Shown here piece after piece: positions 27,960-33,609 of a DNA stretch of 64,000 nt (the stretch's first letter is position 1; every line of letters begins with the position of its first letter). The DNA comes from Microbacterium sp. PM5 (GTDB taxonomy: Bacteria > Actinomycetota > Actinomycetes > Actinomycetales > Microbacteriaceae), in the NCBI RefSeq assembly GCF_003293595.1, contig NZ_CP022162.1, forward strand, positions 1,474,248 to 1,538,247, in the 5' to 3' direction. The notes under the pieces were generated by a model. That model saw only the letters and a list, made by a program, of their open reading frames with translations, did no database searches and was not told where the DNA came from. A program made the position numbers and the translations under genes.

Positions 27960-27995
27960 GGGACGGGGACCGCCGAAGGTGGCGATCCCCGTCCC
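27960..27995 (-). terminator. Intercistronic hairpin between binding protein and ATPase genes
   Basis: A perfect 10-bp GC-rich stem (GGGACGGGGA / TCCCCGTCCC) with a 16-nt loop. In sugar ABC operons such hairpins after the binding-protein gene commonly cause partial termination or protect the upstream mRNA, giving more binding protein than permease. Confidence 0.65.
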
Positions 27996-28032
27996 CGTTC
28001 TGTCCGAGCGGACTCGGGGCGGCTCGTGGTGC

Positions 28033-29049
28033 TTAGAAGCCGAGACCCTGGTCGAGCGCCTTCTGGGCCGCCTCGGGCGAGTCGAACGTGGCGCTCTTGA
28101 CGATGATGGTCGAGTCGACCTTCTCGCCCGCGAGGGCCTTCTTCACAGCGTCGACCGCGTCGGTGCCGAAGAAGGGGTTGTACTGGGCGACGAAGCTCAG
28201 GTCGCCCTTCGCCAGCGCCTCCAGCGCGCCCTTGGTGCCGTCGATCGTCGCGATCTTGACGTCGGTGCCGGGCTTGAGGCCCGCCGCGCTCACGGCCTGC
28301 GCCGCGCCGATGCCCATCTCGTCGTTCTGGGCGAAGATGAACTGGATGTTGTTGTTGTTGGCCTTGAGGACCGTCTCGATGACGGACTTGCCCTCGTCGG
28401 TCTTCCAGTTGGCCGTCTGTGCGCCGACCTTGTTCCAGCCCGACTTGCCGGCGATCGCGGCGTCGAAGCCCTCGTTGCGCTCGTTGACGACCGACAGGCC
28501 GGGAACGCCCTCGAGCACGAAGTAGTTCGCACCGCTGGGGAACGTGGTGGCGGCCCACTCGCCGACCGAGTTGGCGACCTGCTTGTTGTCGGGCGCGATG
28601 CGCGTGACGTACAGGTCGGAGGAGGCATCGACACCGCGGTCCAGCAGGATCACGGGGATGTTGGCCTCCTTGGCCTTCTTCAGCTCGTCCTCCCAGCCCG
28701 ATGCCTCGGTCGCCGTGAGGAGGATGACGTCGACCTCGTCGTTGACGAAGGTCGAGAACGCGTCGAGCTGCGACTTCTGGTCGCTGGGGCTGGCCGCCGG
28801 AGCGTACTTGAGGTCGAAGCCCGCGTCCTTGGTGAACGCGTCCTTGATGGCCTGCTCGTTGGCGTTGCGCCAGCCGCCCTCGGGGCCGACCGCGACGAAA
28901 CCGACCGTGATGGGCTTGTCACCACCGGCTGCGGCGCTGCCGCTGCCGGCGGGCTCTGCGCCACCCGAGCACGCGCTCAGCCCGACGACCATGGCGCCGG
29001 CCGCTGCGACCGTGAGCAGTCCACGGAATCCGCGCTTGCTGATGTCCAT
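28033..29049 (-). CDS. Sugar-binding lipoprotein (YtfQ/AraU-like)
   Basis: A 338-residue extracellular binding lipoprotein. The signal peptide ends in the lipobox LSAC (VVGLSACSGG), then a Gly/Ala/Ser linker and a periplasmic-binding-protein type 1 fold. The ligand-contacting segments resemble E. coli YtfQ: GPEGGWRNANEQAIKDAF, ILLTATEASGWEDELKKAKE, IPVILLDRGVDASSDLYV and FIFAQNDEMGIGAAQAV. That family binds galactofuranose or arabinose; the neighbouring araDBA genes favour arabinose or short arabino-oligosaccharides. It is the first gene of the run and has a strong AAGGAGGAGAAAG ribosome site. Confidence 0.9.
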   Translation of the reverse strand: MDISKRGFRGLLTVAAAGAMVVGLSACSGGAEPAGSGSAAAGGDKPITVGFVAVGPEGGWRNANEQAIKDAFTKDAGFDLKYAPAASPSDQKSQLDAFSTFVNDEVDVILLTATEASGWEDELKKAKEANIPVILLDRGVDASSDLYVTRIAPDNKQVANSVGEWAATTFPSGANYFVLEGVPGLSVVNERNEGFDAAIAGKSGWNKVGAQTANWKTDEGKSVIETVLKANNNNIQFIFAQNDEMGIGAAQAVSAAGLKPGTDVKIATIDGTKGALEALAKGDLSFVAQYNPFFGTDAVDAVKKALAGEKVDSTIIVKSATFDSPEAAQKALDQGLGF

Positions 29050-29132
29050 TCTTTCTCCTCCTTGAGAGTCCGCCGCGACGATTGCGGTGGATGTGTGTGG
29101 TGCCCCGGGGGGCGCATGGGATGCTGCACTCC

Positions 29133-29163
29133 GATTGTGCGCGCTAACAATTCCGGAACACAA
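29133..29163 (-). promoter_or_regulatory. Promoter and LacI-type operator of the arabinose operon
   Basis: On the minus strand TTGTGT and CACAAT lie 18 bp apart, a plausible -35/-10 pair about 85 nt before the binding-protein start. The 16-bp TTGTGCGCGCTAACAA (29135-29150) is a near match to the LacI-family palindrome TTGTTAGCGCTAACAA and covers the -10 box, so a bound repressor would block transcription. The adjacent LacI gene is the obvious candidate. Confidence 0.6.
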
Positions 29164-29187
29164 GTGGCATTCGCCATCCCCGTGCTT

Positions 29188-29205
29188 TCGTTACTTTTTT
29201 GTTAC
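29188..29205 (-). promoter_or_regulatory. GTAAC repeat element upstream of the arabinose promoter
   Basis: On the minus strand the 18-mer GTAACAAAAAAGTAACGA contains two GTAAC units. It differs at only two positions from an 18-mer at 33357-33374 in the other sugar-gene control region. It may be a second regulator site. Confidence 0.45.
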
Positions 29206-29237
29206 CGCGAACAGTGCCGTGCCCGCGACGGGGGCCA

Positions 29238-30263
29238 TCAGCCTCGGGGCACGGCCGCGGCGGTCGACGCGCGCAGCACCAGCTCCGGAGCGATCAGCGC
29301 ATGCATCGCGGTGTCGTCGCCGTCGATGGCGGCGATGATCAGCCGGAGCGCGAGGGCACCGAGAGAGGCGAAGTCCTGCCGCACGGTCGTCAGCGGCGGC
29401 AGGAAGTGACGAGCGTCGGGCAGGTCGTCGAATCCGACGACACTGATGTCTTCGGGAACGCGAAGGCCGCGTTCCACGAGGCCGTGCACGGTTCCCAGAG
29501 CCATCTGATCATTGGCGGCGAAGACCGCCGTCGCGGCGGCGAGCTGCCGGGACCGCCCGATCTCATAGCCGCGATCGGAGGTCCAGTCGCCCTGCACCAT
29601 CGGCCCCTCCCCCAGGCCTGCCGCCTCCAGCTCATCGCGCCATCCCTGCCAGCGGGCTCGCGCGTCGTACCAGTCCAGGGGTCCGGCGACGTGGGCGATC
29701 GTGCGATGACCGAGTCCGATGAGGTGCGCCACGGCCATGCGCGCGCCGGTGTACTGGTCGACGGCGACGGTGTGCAGATGCGGGTCGGGCTCGGCCTTGA
29801 TCACGAGCGTCGGCATGTTCGAGCTGTGCTCGCGGAACAGCTCCAGGGCCGATGACCGCGGAGCGATGACGCACAGGGCGTCGATGCCCTGAGCCACGAG
29901 GTCGGTGATGCCGGTGGAGATGGTCGCGGCATCCTCGTCCGACGTCGAGAACACACTCACCGAGTACGCACTGGCGCGGGCGGCCTCCTCGATCGCGCGC
30001 AGGGTGCTGTTCGGCCCCCACTGCACCGGACTGTCGACGAGAACACCGATGCGCATGGACTTGCTCGTCGCGAGGGCGCGAGCGATGGAACTGCGCGTGT
30101 ACTGCATCTCGTCGATCGCCTGCAGCACGCGCACGCGCGTGGACTCGCGGATGTTGGGGTGACCGTTGAGCACGCGCGAGACGGTCATGTGCGAGACGCC
30201 GGCGTGATTGGCGACGTCGTAGATGCTGGGTTTGGCCCACCCTCGGCCGGACTGATCAGCCAT
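29238..30263 (-). CDS. LacI-family transcriptional regulator
   Basis: A 341-residue repressor. The N-terminal helix-turn-helix and hinge read PSIYDVANHAGVSHMTVSRV followed by LNGHPNIRESTRVRVLQAI, with a C-terminal periplasmic-binding-protein-like sensor domain (MRIGVLVDSP to SVVGFDDLPDARHFLPPLTTV). It lies directly upstream of the arabinose transport/catabolism run, so L-arabinose or an oligosaccharide is the likely inducer. The start at 30263 (MADQSGRG) has GGGGAAAGG upstream; the open frame continues 23 codons further. Confidence 0.93.
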   Translation of the reverse strand: MADQSGRGWAKPSIYDVANHAGVSHMTVSRVLNGHPNIRESTRVRVLQAIDEMQYTRSSIARALATSKSMRIGVLVDSPVQWGPNSTLRAIEEAARASAYSVSVFSTSDEDAATISTGITDLVAQGIDALCVIAPRSSALELFREHSSNMPTLVIKAEPDPHLHTVAVDQYTGARMAVAHLIGLGHRTIAHVAGPLDWYDARARWQGWRDELEAAGLGEGPMVQGDWTSDRGYEIGRSRQLAAATAVFAANDQMALGTVHGLVERGLRVPEDISVVGFDDLPDARHFLPPLTTVRQDFASLGALALRLIIAAIDGDDTAMHALIAPELVLRASTAAAVPRG

Positions 30264-30416
30264 CTGCGCCTTTCCCCTGGGAAGCTCCGCGCCGACGGTG
30301 CGCCGACGTGACCGTTCCGACGGAGTCCTCATGCGCTCAGGAGCGGATGCCTCATCGTTTCACACTCCGTCCGCGAGGAGCCGGCAGCACGCGCCGCGCA
30401 TCATTACTCTCGATCC

Positions 30417-31274
30417 ATGGACTCCGCCGACCGCACTCCCGACTCGCCTGCGGATGCCGCCGCGGAGGCGGTCTCGCAGATGGCGGATGCCGTCGATCGG
30501 GCGATCGACGAGATCACGGGCGCGCCGACCGACGACGGACGGATCGAGGTGTTCGCACACGGCGGCGCGAGTATCGTGGCCGAGCGCCGCGGCCAGGTCT
30601 CGTCCGCACGCACCATCGTGCTCGCGCACGGGATCGGCATGGGCCGCAAGGTGTTCGGAGACCTGGTGCAGCATCTGGAAGGCAAGGCGCTCGTCGTCGC
30701 GCTGGACCTGCCGGGCTACGGCGACGCCCCGGAGCCGACGCGCACGCCCACGATCGAGCGGATGGCCGATCTCGTCGCGGCGTATCTGCGCCATCTGGGA
30801 CGTGGCCCGGTCGTGCTGCTCGGACACTCGATGGGGACGCAGGTCGTCACCGAGACCGCCGTGCGACACCCCGACACCGTCGACCGGCTCGTCCTGGTCG
30901 CCCCCACGGTCGACCGCCATCACCGGCGCGCGCTGCGTCAGCTGTGGCGCTTGGCGCGTGACCTGTGGGGCGAGAGCCCGAAGGTGCTGCTGCTGGGCGC
31001 CCGCGAGTATGTGCGGGCGGGACCGAACCTCCGGCGCAAGATGCGCGCGATGCTCACCCACCGCCCCGAGGCCGCCTACGCGCGAGTGTCGGCGCCCACC
31101 CTGGTGGTGCGGGGCGAATACGACGTCGTCGTTCCCCGTGAGTGGTTCGACGAGGTCGTCGCCGCCATCCCGGACTCGCGCGCCTTCGTCGTCGACGGCC
31201 ACCGTCACGAGACGCTCATTCGCACGGCAGAGCCGACTGCCCGTGAACTGGATCGGTGGCTGTCCGCCCCGTGA
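30417..31274 (+). CDS. Alpha/beta hydrolase
   Basis: A 285-residue cytoplasmic hydrolase: VLAHGIGMGRKVFGDLVQHL (oxyanion region), LLGHSMGTQVVTETAVRHP (nucleophile Ser) and a C-terminal DGHRHETLIR (His). The N-terminal 50 residues are Ala/Asp-rich and not part of the fold. The substrate is unknown. TACTCT lies 6 nt before the ATG, so it is probably leaderless. It is divergent from the LacI gene across 153 bp and converges on the surface-protein cluster. Confidence 0.82.
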   Translation: MDSADRTPDSPADAAAEAVSQMADAVDRAIDEITGAPTDDGRIEVFAHGGASIVAERRGQVSSARTIVLAHGIGMGRKVFGDLVQHLEGKALVVALDLPGYGDAPEPTRTPTIERMADLVAAYLRHLGRGPVVLLGHSMGTQVVTETAVRHPDTVDRLVLVAPTVDRHHRRALRQLWRLARDLWGESPKVLLLGAREYVRAGPNLRRKMRAMLTHRPEAAYARVSAPTLVVRGEYDVVVPREWFDEVVAAIPDSRAFVVDGHRHETLIRTAEPTARELDRWLSAP

Positions 31275-31298
31275 GCGCCACGATCGCCCCGGGCAGGC

Positions 31299-31526
31299 TC
31301 ACGGGCGCAGACGCGCGGCGCGGCGGCGCGCCCGCTGGACCAGGACGAATCCGGCCGCGACGACGACGGTGGCGACGACGGCGAGCCCCACGGGCACGGT
31401 GCCACCGGTCAGGGCCAGCGGGGAAGGGTCCGCGGACCCCGGCAGCGGCGCGATCGTGACCGCGACCTGCACGGACGAACCGGGCGATGACATGGCGTCG
31501 GGAACGAAGGGGGAATCGTCAGGCAC
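31299..31526 (-). CDS. Small LALTG-tailed surface protein (CscD-like)
   Basis: A 75-residue protein whose C-terminal half is a sorting tail: LALTG (37-41), a hydrophobic helix VGLAVVATVVVAAGFVLV and the basic end RARRRAARLRP. There is no N-terminal signal peptide; the helix itself may set an N-out orientation. The start GTG overlaps the end of the DUF916 gene by 8 bp. Its size, tail and position match the small LPxTG protein of lactobacillus csc clusters; sequence identity cannot be judged here. Confidence 0.6.
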   Translation of the reverse strand: MPDDSPFVPDAMSSPGSSVQVAVTIAPLPGSADPSPLALTGGTVPVGLAVVATVVVAAGFVLVQRARRRAARLRP

Positions 31527-32625
31527 TGGTGCTCTCCTCTGTGAGTGCGGCTGCCGCCGGGGGTCGGTCGTGCTCGTGCGCGTCTGCGACGAGTCGATCG
31601 GTGCGGCGGTGGGAACGCTGCCGACCCCACAGCGCCGCGAAGATCAGAAGGGCCGCTCCCGTCAGCACGATCAGCTGCGAGATCGGCATCGCCCACAGCG
31701 ACGTCTGCAGAGACGACGCAGCGGCGATGGGGGTCTGCCCATCGATCGTGATCCCCCGCGGGCGGAGAGTCACATCCACGGGAACGAGGATCGACGGCCA
31801 GAGGTCGTCGACGACGACGCGCACGGTGCGGCGATCGCCGGGCAAGAGGTCGATGACCGGCTCACCGGCGGCGGGGAAGGGGGTGTCCTGGCCGGCAGCG
31901 GAGACCGTGCCGCTCGCCAGGAGCCTCGTGTTGCCATCGTTGACGACGTCGAAGCTGACGATCGCCGATCCCGGCCGCAGCGGGTTCCAGGCGACCGCGT
32001 ACGATCCCCCGCCGCCGTGCAGCGAGGCGGCAGGGCTGAGCTGCCCCGCGACACGGGCGAGCACGCGCACGCCGACGCGCGTGTCCACGCCCACGCTCGC
32101 ACCGCCATCGGCGCGAGCGGTCGACAGCACGGAGGCGGTGATGCCCGCCGAATGGTCTCCCGGCGCCGCGCCGGAGGGCGCAGCGATCGAGAAGGGGACG
32201 ACCACGGTGGCGCCGGCGGGAACCGTCACGCGCGCCGGCAGGGAGATCCACGAGCCCGCATCGACGGAAGACTCTCCCTCTGCACGCACATCGAATCTGC
32301 CCGATGCCGAAGTGAAGCCGTCGGCTGCCGCCAGCCGGAACGTCACCGCCGCGTCGCTCGCGTTGCGCACGGCGATGTGATCCTCGACCGTCTGGCCGGG
32401 TCGCACGCCCACCTCGACGGCGGACCGACCGTCGGGACCTCGTCCGTCCGACGGCACGACCGACCACCGCACGCCCGCCGATGCGGGTGCGGCCTCGCGC
32501 GCGGCGGCCAGCGGGCCGACAGCCGGGGCGATCGACAGGGCGGCCGCGAGCAGCACCCCGACCGCGACGGCGACGGGAAGTCGCCATGCCGCTCGGGGAC
32601 GCCGACGCGCAACGAGGGGAATCAC
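31519..32625 (-). CDS. DUF916-like WxL-associated surface protein (CscA-like)
   Basis: About 368 residues: an N-terminal signal peptide (VAVAVGVLLAAALSIAPAV), two beta-rich extracytoplasmic domains, one membrane helix (SQLIVLTGAALLIFAALWG) and a short cytoplasmic tail. The first domain has DUF916 features: VGVRPGQTVEDHIAVRNASD and VPFSIAAPSGAAPGDHSAGI. In WxL systems DUF916/DUF3324 proteins bind peptidoglycan and hold WxL proteins at the surface. I prefer the GTG at 32625, which overlaps the upstream stop (GTGA); an in-frame GTG at 32646 is also possible. Confidence 0.7.
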   Translation of the reverse strand: MIPLVARRRPRAAWRLPVAVAVGVLLAAALSIAPAVGPLAAAREAAPASAGVRWSVVPSDGRGPDGRSAVEVGVRPGQTVEDHIAVRNASDAAVTFRLAAADGFTSASGRFDVRAEGESSVDAGSWISLPARVTVPAGATVVVPFSIAAPSGAAPGDHSAGITASVLSTARADGGASVGVDTRVGVRVLARVAGQLSPAASLHGGGGSYAVAWNPLRPGSAIVSFDVVNDGNTRLLASGTVSAAGQDTPFPAAGEPVIDLLPGDRRTVRVVVDDLWPSILVPVDVTLRPRGITIDGQTPIAAASSLQTSLWAMPISQLIVLTGAALLIFAALWGRQRSHRRTDRLVADAHEHDRPPAAAALTEESTSA

Positions 32626-33251
32626 TGCGGCTGAGCCTCTTCCCACAGCGTCAGAGTGATCGTGCCCGAATAGGCACCCGGCTCGACCGTTCGGGGCACC
32701 CTGAGGAACAGGTCCGCACCCGCCGTCCAGCTTCCGACCGCGGCAGACGCGCGGGAGTCGACCGACAGCGCCAGCAAGTGCGCGCTCGCGAGGCCGTCGT
32801 TGAGCGGAGTGTCGGCGGTGGCGGCATCGAGCACCGTGTTGACGACGTCGCCGGAGGCGACCTCCCCGTGACCGCTCGTCGTGATCACCTTCGGCGCCCA
32901 GCCGAGGTGACCCGCATCGATGCTGCGGCTGCCGGAGGTCAGGGAACTGGCTTGACCCGTCACGTACCAGACGGCACCGGACGGGATGATCGCCCGATCG
33001 TCGGTGACGGTCACCTCGGGCAGCGACCCTGTGAATTGACGGACGTTCGCATCAGAGGAGGGGACCTCGGTGAGGGTGGTCGCCGTCGAGGCGACGCTCA
33101 GGGTGAGAGCACCGACCGGCGCGGCCTGACTTTCTGCATCTCGCTGCTGCGTGCGATTCTCGTCGGCGAGAGCGGCTCCCGCTCCGCCGACGACGAGCGC
33201 GCACCCGAGGAGTCCGGCTGCAACGCGCGCAAGGGCGACGTTCATCGTCAT
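32622..33251 (-). CDS. Exported WxL-like beta-sandwich protein
   Basis: A 209-residue secreted protein with a signal peptide (VAAGLLGCALVVGGAGAALA). The mature part resembles a WxL domain: VTVTDDRAIIPSGAVWYVTG mirrors the VxDxR...W strand pair, HLGWAPKV follows, and the C-terminus PGAYSGTITLTLWE mirrors the usual final Trp-bearing strand. WxL domains attach non-covalently to peptidoglycan and work with DUF916 partners. It is first in a three-gene operon with overlapping ends, with ribosome site GGGAGA. The WxL assignment rests on pattern and context and is not certain. Confidence 0.6.
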   Translation of the reverse strand: MTMNVALARVAAGLLGCALVVGGAGAALADENRTQQRDAESQAAPVGALTLSVASTATTLTEVPSSDANVRQFTGSLPEVTVTDDRAIIPSGAVWYVTGQASSLTSGSRSIDAGHLGWAPKVITTSGHGEVASGDVVNTVLDAATADTPLNDGLASAHLLALSVDSRASAAVGSWTAGADLFLRVPRTVEPGAYSGTITLTLWEEAQPQ

Positions 33252-33609
33252 GGTGTCTCTCCCGTCTCAGCCCGGCATCTGTGCCGGCCCGATGCTGTCG
33301 ACCCGTCGATGGGCTCACGACTTCCGAAATGTTAGCGATAACGAACCGATCGAGATGTAACGAAAGAGTAACGACCCCGTTCGCGGGGTCTGGGGATGCC
33401 GACACGAGCATGTACCCGTCGACTGCGCACTTGACACGCCGCCGGAGCGCCACCTAGCGTGAGCCGCGAGGGCATGTTTCCGGTAACACCCTTGAACGCG
33501 ATCAGCGATTCGAACCCCCACGCGATGACGCAGGGCTCAGCACCGAGACGGAGAGGTCTCTGGCGCAAGCAGCGATGTCGCCCAGCCGAGATGAGCGAGG
33601 AGAGCGCGC
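33252..33609. promoter_or_regulatory. Divergent control region between surface cluster and GH43 gene
   Basis: A 358-bp gap with no gene. It holds a LacI-like palindrome GTTAGCGATAAC (33331-33342) overlapping a possible minus-strand -10 box TAACAT (33334-33329), and a GTAACGAAAGAGTAACGA repeat (33357-33374). It also holds a plus-strand promoter: TTGACA (33431-33436), 18-bp spacer, TAGCGT (33455-33460). The GH43 mRNA would have a leader of about 140 nt. Confidence 0.6.

Noticed and set aside
33500..33525. A tRNA T-arm-like string GATTCGAACCCCC.
   Set aside because: No matching acceptor stem, anticodon arm or D arm is found around it, and it lies in the leader of the GH43 gene.
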